Shown one piece after another: positions 32,936 to 44,461 of a stretch of DNA of 64,000 nt; the stretch's first letter is position 1, and every line of letters begins with the position of its first letter. A program made the position numbers and the translations under genes. The notes beneath the pieces are model-generated. The model was not told the DNA's origin, did no database searches, and worked only from the letters and a program-made list of their open reading frames with translations. The DNA comes from Mantis religiosa (taxonomy: Eukaryota; Arthropoda; Insecta; Mantodea; Mantidae): NCBI GenBank assembly GCA_030765055.1, contig CM060952.1:168704340-168768339 (forward strand), in the 5' to 3' direction.

Positions 32936-34823
32936 TTTTGGTGGAAACAGTCACTTGTAGTAATAGTCCCGTAGTAAATAAATGCGGACTCTTTAGCACC
33001 AAAGAATATTGTGTCAGTATGTCTTTGTTATTTTTTAAACAACGTGCGAGCTGAGTCACTAAAGTCAGTAAGAAAAGCTTGTAAATCACTCAATTACAGT
33101 CAATAAAATTGATGACGAAGGTTTAGCTAGCCAGCTTCCTTTGCATTGATTTTTGGTACGTGATATTGATCGTCTTCTTGAACTTCTCAAAAGATAGCTG
33201 CATAAGCGACCACGCTTACCCACAATTTCTGTTGCATATTGTTGCACGGCGTGTTGTGAGTTGCCCCTCAGTTAGGCTCCAATTATGTGGCAGAGCCTCG
33301 CCAGGGATAATTCGAAAATATTGATGTCATCGGCTGCTCTCGGAGTTATCCTAACATTCATGAATATAGGATCTATGGCAAGGATCTCTTGATTCAGGGC
33401 GTTTTGGGGGGAATAATTAGGGTACTTGGAAAGAAACTTAGGTTAATTCTCTTATGACGATCGGTAGTATTTCAATTACTCTCGAAATACATGTTAATTA
33501 GGCGAACTCTGAATGGAAGGCTTCGCGCTGGCGTGGTTGTACTCCTGTGTCTATAACACGACTCATCGGATTGGCACCCAGCTACTAGCTACCCTTTAAT
33601 TGAACGCGATATCTTTAGTTTACTTGTCCGTTCAGTTTGGCCCACAGTAGCCAAATAACCTTGATGAACGCGATTTCTGTCCGCGTGCTATAGCACGACG
33701 GTTCAGACTTGCCCCAGCCACCAACTGCTTTGTTCCCCATATAGGTCATATGACACTTCGCTTTGCCCTTCAGTTCATTATTTTTAATTAGTTGGTCGGT
33801 AGAACGCATATGGAGTCCCATTTACGAGAACCTCACTCTAGACCACCTAAGATGTCCCCTTCCTGTCAAAGCTATGCTTGAAAATAAACACCGGGTGCGA
33901 CGCTTAAAATTTATGGTTGCGTTCGGCCTTTCCTAGGGGAGAAAAATCCTACAAATTCAGAGTCCGCAACAAATTTGACAATGCACACGAAATATTTGTT
34001 TCAATACATGTATATATTCCTTTAACATTCAATTAATCTTCCATATATTCCTTAACAGTTAATTAATCAACTCCAGGAAGAGAGTACCGTTTCTATATTT
34101 ATAGGTTAATAGTTCCGTATAGTTCGTGCTTTTCAGGCAGTCTCAAGGCATTTAAATGAAGCGTCAGTTTCTGTAACATGGGAAAGTTTATTACTAATGC
34201 TGCTGGTTGAAGCAATCGCAATTAAGATCATCAGCTGATGCGAAAATTCCCAAACGACTAACACAGTTCCGTAGCTGCTACTTCATTAAGAAGCAAACTA
34301 AGGCTCCACGAGAAATAATTCTCTGGAACCAAGATCTTCCGTTTAGTAGCATGGAGTAAACACATTAAATATTCCAACTTAGCAACCTCATCAAGCTTAG
34401 CGTAGCCCTATGCTCTCTTTTCATTCTCATCAGTGTTGCTAACAGAATTTAGCAATGCCCTGCTTGGCTTCGGTTAATTTCATATGCTTTTAAATTACAT
34501 CAGTTGCATCCCTTAGCTGACTTGCCTGTCCTGGTTCCAGCGTTCTGGTAAACAAGTTATTTTCTCCACAATTCTGGCGTCAAATACGGTTTACTAAGAT
34601 TCATGGGCAAGGATGGCGCTATATCATTTCATCAGCGAAGCCGTTGCAGTGCGTTCTTTTCCATTAAGCGAGATTGCATTAGAAAGCAATCCTACCAGCA
34701 AAAGGAGAATATTTAAAATGTACACAATTATGACTCAGCCTCAGATGGGGGATGAATACATTCTTTTATTTGTTCAAAATATTATTTATAGTATCGTTTT
34801 CCTTAATATCCAGATTTTTTATT
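32936..34823. other. No recognisable feature
   Basis: 1.9 kb with no convincing frame and no recognised repeat. If 32605-32935 is an LTR, its internal leader would begin here, but no gag or pol motifs follow. Confidence 0.4.
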
Positions 34824-35055
34824 TGTAATTTACGTCCTCCAACGTTAAGTCCTATCGGATGACGAATAAATTAGGTGAAATGATGCTCAAATGAGTCCGG
34901 GGTCCATGGAGCTTGGAGTTACCGACATTCATCCTTCAGGATAAGGGAAAACCCCGGGAAAACCCTATCCAGGTAACTCACCCTTACCGAGATTCGAACT
35001 CGGGACCTCTTGAACGCGAGGCAGACATGCTACCATTTACGCCACCGAAGCGGGC
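34824..35055 (-). repeat. SINE-A, full length
   Basis: Reversed copy from TGTAATTTACGTCCTCC through CCTTATCC... and GAGATTCGAACTCGGGACCT to the A-box complement CTACCATTTACGCCACCGAA and GCGGGC. Both tRNA-like promoter boxes are present. The flanks TATCCAGAT and TATCTAGAT may be an imperfect target duplication. Confidence 0.9.
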
Positions 35056-35112
35056 TAGTATCTAGATGCTTATGCATGTGGCGTTTTCCTATGTATTGCT
35101 TACTAAAGCATT

Positions 35113-35433
35113 TTGCATGAAGCATTTACAGATATTACATGTAATAAAACACTTTATGCAGAAACAAACATCACAATAAATAACCGAGAGCCAATACTGA
35201 TTTCAAAGGGGGTTGTCCAATGTCAACCACTCTCTTTTTATATAGACGACATAATCAAATCATGGAAACAGCAAACGACAGGGGGAATTAATCTAGGGAC
35301 AAGATGACACCCGGACGGGGAAAGCCCCGCCCGACTAGGACTACCTCTGGACCTCTGGAAAACAATAGTTTTCACAGATTATCAAATATTAATAGCAAAA
35401 AGCGAGAATGATCTTCAAAGAATGGCATGTAAC
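35113..35433 (+). pseudogene. LINE reverse transcriptase relic, part 1
   Basis: The frame 35113-35307 reads FTDITCNKTLYAETNI, then ILISKGVVQCQPLSFYIDDI. This corresponds to the KGVRQGCPLSP...YIDD-type block of non-LTR reverse transcriptases, with a short deletion. After a stop a further frame gives IVFTDYQILIAKSENDLQRM, which aligns with the catalytic F-A-D-D block, so the active-site ADD has become TDY. The enzyme is dead. The element continues at 35893 beyond an inserted solo LTR. Confidence 0.75.
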
Positions 35434-35892
35434 ATTAAAAGTATAGCTTTCAGAAATTCAAAATGCTTTTTATTTCAGTAGAAACACACTTTGGTAACCC
35501 TTACAGGCTCTAAAAATGACGTGTTATACACACAGTAGTCTCCGGTTGCTTCACGACACATAAACAAACGAAAGAATTCACTTGCGGCACGCTTCAGATA
35601 GCTGCACGCACACAAGTAACAGCTCAACTCGCAACTGCGGTACAGTTGAAATAACCGCTGTTTCTCGAAAGCTACCGAAGTTTCTCGGAATCTACCGAAG
35701 TCAAACGATTCTTAGTGATGTAGCGAGAACACATGTCTCTTCTCCCTCTGTTGCTCTCTCTCTCTTGGCAAGCGTCCCGCTCCACGCCCAAGAGCTGGCC
35801 GCTTTATCAATATCTTTCTTTCCTGCCCGCGCGTAGCTTTCTGTCTCTTTCGCACGGGCCCGTCGCGCTCGCTGCAACAATACCTCGCGACA
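35434..35892 (-). repeat. Solo LTR inserted in the LINE
   Basis: Reversed short-subfamily LTR: ATTAAAAGTATAGCTTTCAG, AAATTCAAAATGC, TATTTCAGTAGAAACACAC through a GC-rich part to CCTCGCGACA. The outermost 25-30 bp at the left end (TGTGACTTTGTGGGTTCG) are missing, apparently by later deletion, so no duplication can be read. The LINE sequence resumes at once on the right (KTYKLKISVSKTKT). Confidence 0.85.
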
Positions 35893-36056
35893 ATACCAAG
35901 TAGCAAAAACATATAAATTAAAAATATCTGTAAGCAAAACAAAAACTATGACATTTGGAGTTCGGTGTAGAAAATAAAACTATTGATCAAGTGACTGAAT
36001 ACAATTTCCTCGGGTGTGATATATCATACATATCGGAAACAGACATCAATAAAATA
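35893..36056 (+). pseudogene. LINE relic, part 2
   Basis: Translates as AKTYKLKISVSKTKTMTF, then (after small indels) VTEYNFLGCDIS and ETDINKI. This is the K-T-K-x-M-x-F ... FNYLG region that follows the catalytic block in non-LTR reverse transcriptases. It is cut at 36056 by the unit B insertion and resumes after 36788. Confidence 0.75.
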
Positions 36057-36788
36057 GAAATTAATTGTTCTTTTACACTGGCCGCGTGTAGGCTAAATTG
36101 TGGAAACGTAGAGTCAGATTGAAAAATGCAATGCCATAGCCGGAATTTGAACCACGGATCTTCTGGTCTCCGTCCAGCCGCTCTAACCATTGAGCTGCTA
36201 TGGCTATCGTGTCGATATCACATTATATTCTCCAACTGACTCGTATTTTTCACGGTAAACCACTTAGGAGTTCTCATAAACACATGAGACAACTACCTTA
36301 ATGGCGACTTACAACATGTAAGTACTTTAAGGCCCGGGATTTATACTTAACCATCATTAGGTAAATTAATTGAAATTAATGTTCTTTCACACTGGCCGTG
36401 TGTAGGCTAAATTGTGGAAATGCAGAGTCAGACTGAAAATTGAATGGCATTGAATTTTTCAGTCTGACTCTACGTTTCCACAATTTAGCCTACACACGGC
36501 CAGTGTGAAAGAACAATTAATTTCAATTAATTGACCTAATAGTGGTTAACTATAAAGCCCGGGCCTTTAAGTGCTTACATGTTGTAAGTCGCCATTAAGG
36601 TAGTCTCATATGTTTATGAGAACTCCTTAGTGGTTTACCGGGAAAAATACGAGTTAGTTGGAGAATTTAATGTCATATCGGCACGTTGGCCATAGTAGCT
36701 CAATGGTTAGAGCGGCTGGACGGAGACCAGAAGATCCGTGGTTCAAATCCCGGCTGTGGCATTGAATTTTTCAGTTTGACTCTGTTTC
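36057..36788. repeat. Unit B head-to-head inverted dimer, inserted as one block
   Basis: A 732 bp palindromic block with its centre near 36450. Left and right arms match in mirror order for most of their length, including about 60 bp nearly perfectly around the centre (CAGTCTGACTC..., CACACGGCCAGTGTGAAAGA). Each arm has one tRNA-like head: reversed at about 36130-36205 (ATTTGAACCACGGATC) and forward at about 36690-36760 (TAGCTCAATGGTTAGAGCGG and GGTTCAAATCCCGGC). The whole block is flanked by a perfect 13 bp duplication CATCAATAAAATA (36044-36056 and 36789-36801), and the LINE reading frame resumes across it. A transcript would fold into a long hairpin. Confidence 0.92.
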
Positions 36789-37252
36789 CATCAATAAAAT
36801 ATTTAACTACATAACAGGTGCAATAAAAAGAACTCTAAAGATTGAAGCAAGAAAATATTCAATCATAAAATTGTATAAAGGTTTGGCTGTCCCAGTTGTA
36901 GCGTATGGTGCAGAAACATAGACGGACAATGACGGCACAACATAAAAGAAATATGCAAACAGCGGAAATGAAGTTCCGTAGAGGCATAATTGGATATACA
37001 AGACTAGATAAAAAACATGATGAAATAGGACACTTAAAAATAGAAGAATTAAATATAACAATAATAGAATCCAGAACCAAATGGAAGCACTATCTAACTG
37101 GAATGGAAGAAAATAGACTTCCTGAAGTAGCATATAGTTACCAACCTTAAGGACAAAGAAATTTGGAAGACCGAGGAAAAGATGGAAGGAGCAAGACTTT
37201 GGAGCCGAAACAGCTAAATGACTTAAGCTCTGTTGAAGAAAACATGTGCCAT
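36789..37252 (+). pseudogene. LINE relic, part 3 (C-terminal region and 3' end)
   Basis: Reads TGAIKRTLKIEARKYSIIKL, YKGLAVPVVAYGAET, then a stop where a Trp is expected. It then continues in shifted frames as KRNMQTAEMKFRRGIIGYTR, HLKIEELNITIIESRTKWKH, MEENRLPEVAYSYQP and NLGRPRKRWKE. This succession (AYG-x-E-x-W, QTAEMKFLR, TKW-x-x-H-x-x-RM-x-x-RLP, GRPRKRW) is characteristic of the region after the reverse transcriptase in many insect LINEs. Several stops and frameshifts are present. Confidence 0.8.
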
Positions 37253-37493
37253 TTTTTTTTTTTTAAATTTACGCCCTCCAACGTTGTCATATCGGACGGT
37301 GAATGAATTGGATGAAATGATGCTCAAATGATTCCAGGGTCCATGAAGCTTAGAGTTACCCGACATTCGTCTTTAAGGATAAGGGAAAACCCCGGAAAAA
37401 CCTTATCCAGATAACTCACCTTGACCGAGATTTGAACTCGGGACCTCTTGAACGTGAGGCAGACATGCTACCATCTACGCTACTGAGGCGGGC
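37253..37493 (-). repeat. SINE-A, full length, at LINE 3' end
   Basis: Reversed, from the T-rich tail and TTACGCCCTCCAACGTTG to CGCTACTGAGGCGGGC with both tRNA-like boxes (GAGATTTGAACTCGGGACCT). Flanks CATGTGCC (left, before the tail) and CATGTACC (right) suggest a short imperfect duplication. Confidence 0.9.
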
Positions 37494-37858
37494 ATGTACC
37501 GTTTCTGATTGTTCTTTTGAATGAATGAATTTATTAAACTTCATTATAAATACAAATTCTTATATAATAATATTTATCTTATATATACCCTTAAATATCT
37601 CATACGATTTTTAGATTCTTGTCTAGTTTAGGATTCAGTGAACGAAATTTTTATTTGGTTTTGATTGATGTTTTTATGTACGTGTATTTTTAATAGGTTT
37701 TGTTACACTTGTATAGTTTTTACAAAGTTTTATATCTGGCTTTTGCCATGACTAGTTTTTTAAAGGGCGCTGATGACCGCCGTAGTTGAGAGCCCTTATA
37801 TATATCATCATTACATATCTCAACTTACATATCAGATTACCACTCTTTATTGACTTGC

Positions 37859-38092
37859 CTTAGCGTGGTGGTAGGTTGTCCTCCTCACGTTCAAGTGGTC
37901 CCGAGTTCGAATCTCGGTCAAGGTGAGTTACCTGCATAAGGTTTCCAGGGGTTTTCCCTTATCCAGAAAGACAAATGTCGGGAAACTCTAGGCTCTATGG
38001 ACCCTGTGCTCATTTGAGCATCATTTCACTCATTCCATTCATCGTCCGATATGACTTAACGTTGGAGGATGTATAATTACAAACAACACAAT
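37859..38092 (+). repeat. SINE-A with target duplication
   Basis: Almost complete, from CTTAGCGTGGTGGTAG and GAGTTCGAATCTCGGTCAAG to GTTGGAGGATGTATAATTAC. Flanks TTTATTGACTTGC (37846-37858) and TTTATTGAGTTGC (38093-38105) are a 13 bp duplication with one change. Confidence 0.93.
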
Positions 38093-38124
38093 TTTATTGA
38101 GTTGCTAAATTTCCTTGATCCTAT

Positions 38125-38375
38125 GGCCGCGCCGTGGCTTAGTGGTTAGAACGCTTGGCTCTCACCAAGGCGGCCCGGGTTCGATCCCAGGCGACCGCAA
38201 AGTGAGATTTATGGTGGACAACACGGCTCTGGGGCGGTTTTTCTCCGGTATCTCCGGTTTACCCCACCATCTCATTCCACCGGTGCTCCATCTTCATCTC
38301 ATGTACCATTAGTGTCATCGCCTGCGGTACCGTATGTAGGAACAGTGGGCGTTAAACACTACACATTCATTCACA
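38125..38375 (+). repeat. SINE-C, full length, with target duplication
   Basis: tRNA-like head with A box GTGGCTTAGTGGTTAGAACG and B box CGGGTTCGATCCCAGGCG. The body has TTTTTCTCCGGTATCTCCGG and CATGTACCATTAGTGTCATC. Flanks TTCCTTGATCCTAT (38111-38124) and TTCCTTGGGCCTAT (38376-38389) are a 14 bp duplication with two changes. It lies 32 bp after the SINE-A. Confidence 0.9.
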
Positions 38376-38574
38376 TTCCTTGGGCCTATAGATTTTAACA
38401 CCATGGTTTTTTAGCTATAGGACCCTGTTTACCACTTTTGGTCCTCAATCTACATTATCCTGATTATCCTTATTTCTAATTTTTTTTTAACCATTTATTT
38501 CTCACTAAACCTAAGTACTTTCCTATTTCCAATATATTGTTTCTTGATTTAACACTCAATAACTTTTTAAACTA

Positions 38575-39255
38575 AAATTTCATTAGGTAACATGGTCCAG
38601 TTCTTTGTTTGCACTTTCCTTGTTCTGCTCTCTCCCCTAAGTCTTTTAACCCATATCACTCCTGTTCCATGCAAAGCCTTCTCTTGTCATTTTGTTACAA
38701 ATATCAACATATTGTTTCTCTTTTCCATTTCATTTTTATCTCTCTATAAGTACATGGTGAGGTTTTGGAATTTAAGCTACCCATTATATCCTGCCTTTCT
38801 ATATCTTCTATCCTCATTCTAACTCTTTTCCATAAACCTTTCTCTACTCTATTACTATCCCTCCACACTCAGAATTTCTTGTATACTCTTGTACCAAGTA
38901 TCTTCTTTAATACATTTTTGCTGAACTTTTAAACACTGCTTCAAAATTTTAGTTTCCAATTCTTTTATTCTGAACCAATATTTCAATGCTCTTTTCGTAA
39001 TTATAGCTTTGCTACCATATCTTCCTAACCCCATTTGGTGATGCTCTTGGTAAGCCCAAAATTAGTTTGCAAAAACTCATATGCACCTTGTTCACATTAT
39101 CCCATCCTTCCGTTACGCCCCAAATTTCAACTCCACATTTTCGCCTCGTCTATCGCCCCGTATATTTTCTCCAACAAATTTATTTCTATCCCTACTCTGA
39201 TTGTTGTTAGACTTTCCATTGGACGGTACACGAAGGTCCACGAAGTCATTTATGG
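38575..39255 (-). pseudogene. LINE ORF2 C-terminal relic, second copy
   Basis: On the minus strand: MGLGRYGSKAIITKRALKYW, RIKELETKILKQCLKVQQKC, IKEDTWYKSIQEI, then EKGLWKRVRMRIEDIERQDI, TYREIKMKWKRE and REGFAWNRSD. The later blocks match the relic at 1973-2540 (GFWKEVKLRLEDIDRQDI, LYREIKITWGRE, REGFAWARTG), so both are from one LINE family. This copy reaches further upstream but has more stops, and the cysteine cluster is lost. Confidence 0.75.
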
Positions 39256-41258
39256 TGATTAGCAGTGCTAAATTATCAGTATTTTAACCTATACTTCCAT
39301 TTTTAATATTAAATGTAGTAAATGTGCACTTGTCATTATTGCAAAGAAGTCATCAAATTAAAATATGATACGGGAGCCTTCCTTCCTCATTCCATTGCCT
39401 TCTGAAAGCCTTCTAAATATTGCACTGAACGAAGTAGGTTACCTTTCCTCCGTCTTCACGTATCTATCAGCCTTTTTTTTCACGGAGTTGATTGTTTTAA
39501 CTTGATTTTACACGTTCAGGATTTAAGACCTGCCGCTGCAGTCATAGGTAATTCTCACTCCCTCCAGGTTTATGGGTGTCCTTTTCGCAACAAATTGCCT
39601 GCTTATGAGTAAATGCTCGCGTATATAATGACTGCATTTCTGATCAATTGTGTTAATAGGAAACTTGTTAGATTGTATATTTTATTTCATACATCTTCAA
39701 AAAGCCAGCATGTTAATATTAAGAAATGAAGCGGGATGCTGACATAAGCTAGTGAAGGAATGAACACATTTCCATTACAGAACCGCAAAAGGAACAGTAT
39801 ATACAGAATTTCGCATCTCCCTTCCCCGCCTCAACTCCTGAATCTTGGCTAACTGCCTTTAGCTCAGTCTAGTAAACCAACTTTCTATTGCTCAAGTTTC
39901 CGGATTGGTGCTGATGCTTGCCAAGTAAAACTCCATTCTCTGAAAAGATATTTGGCTTGGAGGCGGGCATAAATTGCTTATTTTTCCTTCTGCTTTAGAC
40001 AAATCAGTTTTAATGGCAGTAGTAAATATATATCTATTCTAGAAAGGTCTCCTCCTCCACTTTTCCTTCATTCCATTGTTCTTCATGTTGCCTAAGCCAA
40101 GCGAAGCCGTATGGAAATGGTTACTGAGAAATACCTCCCTTTTGCTTTTTCTTTTGTATCTTTGCATTAATTTAACAGTTGTGTTCGTTTGCTCAATAGT
40201 TGACAAATAATCTGTAAATCAGTGTGGATAATTTGCTTTCTCACTGTATCAAAACACAATTGATATAATCTTGCTTCAAATTTCCCAATTGATTTTATAT
40301 TTCTGTCTATGAAGTTTTGTTCTTTATTAACATTTGCTGAATTTACAGTGTCCATAAACCACAACAAATTTAGAATAACATTTTCTTAAGTCGGGGGCCA
40401 GGATATATTGTTTTGAGCCCACATGAAAAAATGGAAAATATAAATAAATAAATCTCATTATGTTGTGACGTAAAGACAGCAACAAGTTGTGTTAAACTCA
40501 CTTTATTTGTCACTTAAACTGCTAGGACAGTTAGCTTATACTTAATTTTATTTTTATAAAAGCATAGAGCAAATACGACTAATCCACAGAGCACTAATGT
40601 TGACTTAAGGCATTGTTGCATATACCAATTTGTACTGCTTCGTGACTTCTCGATGCTCAAGAACTCGCTCGCTGGACCGACTGCCCAACTGACTAGTCAG
40701 TGTAACTGTTCCCCTTGGTCACGAACATAAAATCGCTTAATATGTGCCATATCAAAATAATATTAGGTTAGCATAGATATTTTATACCGAATATTATCCA
40801 TCGGAAGGAAATACACAACTATTATAGAAAAACACATTATGGTAGATAGGGCATGTGTATAAAATAAGAAGTGTTTGACGAACGCAGAAACAGAAATATG
40901 AGGTCCCTCAGCAAAGTGAAGGTTGGGAATACAGGTCGGTCCGCTTTCTTCATAACAAAACTCACCTCTAGGAACAATGCCTGCGAACCATGTGGAGCCT
41001 CAGTTTGTCGCTCTGGACTCTCATGCCAAACCAATACGTGCCCAATACAATTGCTTTGCAGATTAGCTGCATTCCTAACTTTTCGCACTGTGCGTGCTTC
41101 GGAATTAAGTAAGTGGACGTTCGGTCATGCGCACATACAAAATTCATACGATAGTTCATACTCGAAATTGAAACCAACCAATTACAGTTTAGAACTTACA
41201 CACGTGATTCACACAAGATTCAAAATGTAACGATAGAGGGAGAAATCCAGGGGATGGT
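39256..41258. other. No recognisable feature
   Basis: 2 kb without recognisable repeats. The 119-codon plus frame at 40871-41230 and overlapping minus frames have no family motif and look like chance. Confidence 0.4.
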
Positions 41259-41469
41259 GGATCCGTGATTTTGATAGCTGAGACACTCTCTCTCGGTTGG
41301 GGCGTAGTGAAATCACGTCGTACATATCAATGCGGCAAGAGTATCTCGAATACACAACACATGGATCCGTGAGTTTGATAACAGAAACACTCTTTCTCTC
41401 GGTCGGGGCGTAGTGAAGTCACGTTATATATGCAAGTGCGGTAAGAATACACCGAATACACAACACGTG
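41259..41469 (+). repeat. Tandem duplication of a 104 bp unit
   Basis: Copy 1 (41259-41360) and copy 2 (41363-41469) both run GGATCCGTGA, TTTGATA, CTCTCGGT, GGGGCGTAGTGAA, GTCACG/TCACGT and CGAATACACAACAC. The copies differ at about one base in ten, so the duplication is not recent. Confidence 0.93.
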
Positions 41470-42784
41470 TAAAGAACTCTGTGGTTAACGCCAAACACAT
41501 CACACGAGTCTGCAAACAGCGACTTCCTAGGTGGCGAGTGAGGTACCTGATTACAATTGTAAATAAATCGATCATGGAGTAGTCGAGGTGTTTTCTTCGC
41601 TAATCACACCACACCCAGTCAGGACGTATCCCAGACCCTGGAACAGGGAAGAGAGTTCATTTAGAGCGAACCCCGAGGAAAACCCCGGCCTGTCCATTAA
41701 ACCTGCTCCATCCGTAACACTCAACGTCACGTTCCCTACCTTATGAGGTGTTGAGTGCTGGGAGGACTCAACCAGGTTCCTAACGGCCAAGGACGCCTCA
41801 TCAGTCCGTCCGTTCGAGGCGTTGACAGTCTGTACACAGCTCGAAGATTTTGCTGGTGCCCACCCAGAAATGAGTTTAACCCCAGAAAGGATGTTTTATT
41901 TAGGATGTTTAAGGGTGAGTTTTTTATTATAATAAAACCTGATGCACCCTGGTGGGCGTGGTTTAATTAATTTAAATTTCTATTGTTTGAGAGAGTTTTG
42001 AGGCCAATCAACTCTTGGTTAGATTATTTTGGAGCCCAGCTTTGTGCTGTTGATGGAACAACAATTGGGCTAATGCTCACGTATATATCGCCCGGTCACG
42101 GTAGAATACCTCTAGAAGCATCAGAAATGGATTTTTATGAGTAAATGAAGTTTCCCAAAGCTTGACTGACGACAGAACAAAAAGGCGGGGAATTTCCCCG
42201 GCTTTTGACGGCAGACAGCCCCTCATACCTCTCTCCTCACTGTAGGCCCGTTCTGTCGCTGGCTTGACAGTATCTACTAGTATTTCAAGTAGTCCTAAGC
42301 CAAATGAGTCAGTTTGACTTTGGCGGAATGTATTAGCGCAATTTTCTTTAATCGTAAAAATGAAAATGAGCATCGCTCAGCATTTGAATTATAGTCTCAT
42401 TTCACCACTCACTTATAACCAATAGTGCATCCATCCTGTCTGTAGGCCTATATTCTGTAAAGAACATTTATAAAAAATAAAAGGTTTGGCGAATTGTACA
42501 GTCTTTATGCAAGAGCTACAGTTTCACAGCAAGTATTTCGTGTATCTCAAGTGTAATTGTAATGGTTTGGTCATTATTGTCATTCGAGTTCGTAACAAAT
42601 GAATCAGACAAAGAAAATTGACGGATCGACGTATCCCAGTTGTCTGGCTTCCATGTTTGCCACATTTAACTTCATATTTCTTTCTTGGATACCATGAAAA
42701 GTCTGGGAAAGCACAGGACTTTTAGCAGTTGTTTTAAAAAGTGTGGCCGAATAAGAGAACCGGAGTATGATTCGCAGTTGTGTG
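41470..42784. other. Unclassified; GC-richer block at 41580-41850
   Basis: A GC-richer block (about 41580-41850) contains GAGGAAAACCCCGG, similar to the central block of SINE-A reversed, but no tRNA-like head. No coding motif was found. Confidence 0.3.
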
Positions 42785-42965
42785 GCAATGTGCACGACTC
42801 CCGTTCTGGAGATCGTAGGTTCGATCTTCGCGGCTGAACTTCCTGATGCACAAGTTTTATCGGGCTTTTCCTGGGTTGCTAAGCTAATGCTGGCAAGATT
42901 AATTATATCCTACGAATTGACTGTCTCATACATTTCTCATTTCACTTCACTTTCGTCCTGATTGG
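42785..42965 (+). repeat. SINE-E, 5' part
   Basis: B-box string GTAGGTTCGATCTTCGCGG, then CGGGCTTTTCCTGGG, CTAATGCTGGCAAGATTAAT and CATTTCTCATTTCAC match the start of the copy at 61115. The distal body is diverged or absent, although an atypical CTCTCCCGGGGATCCTCC near 43204-43221 may be its remnant. Confidence 0.65.
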
Positions 42966-44461
42966 CCGTTTCAGAATTGTAAGTTTCGCCGGGAGTTTCG
43001 ACGTTGCATGGCATGGTCAATACTCCAAGTAACTCACGTTCCTCCGGACGGGAACAGCCTCCGAGTCTCAAAATAACCAGTGGTCTGTGCTAAGTCTCCA
43101 GCAAGGAGAGGTTACGATTATACGAGCTGCCACCGAGTCGTGATCTTTAACTGTAGAGAACTTGCCCTCTGCTGTTGTCACTTAGGATCTTTAATCTCAT
43201 TCTCTCTCCCGGGGATCCTCCGTCAGGGTATATTTATTAGGTCGAGATGTTAAGTCTCCCCTCCAAACCCTGTTCATAATACCTAACATACATGTACTAG
43301 TTTTTTTTTTTTTTTTTTCATTTCCTATTAGGGACGTACTTTTTCCCCATTTGGTTTACTTTGTTTGAAATAAACTCGCATTCACTAACACAAATGATTT
43401 TAGGTAGGCAACTGTTTACATAGCTCAACGCTGTGTGTATATAACAGCCTTCCTCTTCGAAAGAATTTGTAGAAGCGTTGTGGTGGTTTTTAAACAAATA
43501 TTTTGGAACATAAATATGTTCATTGGAATGAGTGGGAAGAAATAGGAGTACGAAGTGTAGAAGATCGCTCTGAAATGTCCTTTTAATCCCTGGCGCACAT
43601 GTAAACAAAGGACGGCAACCCTTCTATTGACCCTCCAACTTGCCAAACTCATTCATCTCTCACCAGCGTTAATAACTAGGATCAGGATTTCGAGAATGGT
43701 TGATCTGGGAGACACTTGAATGACATAATTTTGTGGGTTTACCAACACCCACTCGAGTTGTGACATCTGCTGGTGACCGCTTCCTCCTCCAGAATCCAAT
43801 TCGAATTTGAGGATGGGGGCGGCGAAGCGAGCGGTAATTGGCGGCCTGACTACAACAGTAATGCGTGTGATTCATTTCCAGGGCGGCGTCCACTGTGACG
43901 TCATGGATTGACGTGTACATCGACCAGCCGAAGACTATTGTTTACGAGAGCCGACCGCAAAAAGAAGCCTTCTGGTAGCATTGAATGCACCACTAACTAT
44001 GCTTTCCGAATCCATGCGTTCATTTGCTCCAGGCATGACTGCCAACTTATCTCACACCAGTTTGAATTTGATGTCAGTAACATTTAAATAGTAATTTGGA
44101 CATGCCAGTTTAGATAAGTGAGATAGGTACTTCATTGTTGCGTTGAATATGTGGGCACTATTATAAGATACACAATATGTAGGTAATTGGGCGTACATTT
44201 GGTGCTTTAATGACATTTATAATTCTGTGTAATATTATTTGGTGTAATCTTATGTTTACCAACTACGCAAAACTCACCACATGTGTCCCCAAATAATTCA
44301 AATTATATATTAAATACCAATCATAATTTGGAAATTTGGTGTTCAAATTACGTTTCATTTTCAATTTTGCTGTTTACGGACACGAACTGCTGCTTCTAAA
44401 AATATTTTAAATGTATTTATTCAAGGAATCAAAACGTGTATTTTTCGTGAAACCTGGATAT
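42966..44461. other. Mostly unclassified; GC-rich block at 43790-43970
   Basis: Holds a T17 run before 43320, an ordinary AT-rich part, and a GC-rich patch (GGGGGCGGCGAAGCGAGCGG; TGACGTCA at 43896-43903). The patch could be a promoter or CpG-type region, but no transcript start or exon can be supported. Confidence 0.3.

Noticed and set aside
36690..36760. Possible tRNA gene in the right arm of the unit B dimer
   Set aside because: It is part of a repeated unit found several times in the window, with the same non-tRNA flanks.
40837..41230. 119-codon plus frame and two overlapping minus frames
   Set aside because: Three phases are open at once over the same DNA, none shows a domain or splice context, so chance openness is more likely.
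43896..43903. TGACGTCA octamers here, near 29481 and near 32611
   Set aside because: An isolated CRE-like octamer is expected by chance several times in a window with this many repeats; no transcript start could be linked to them.
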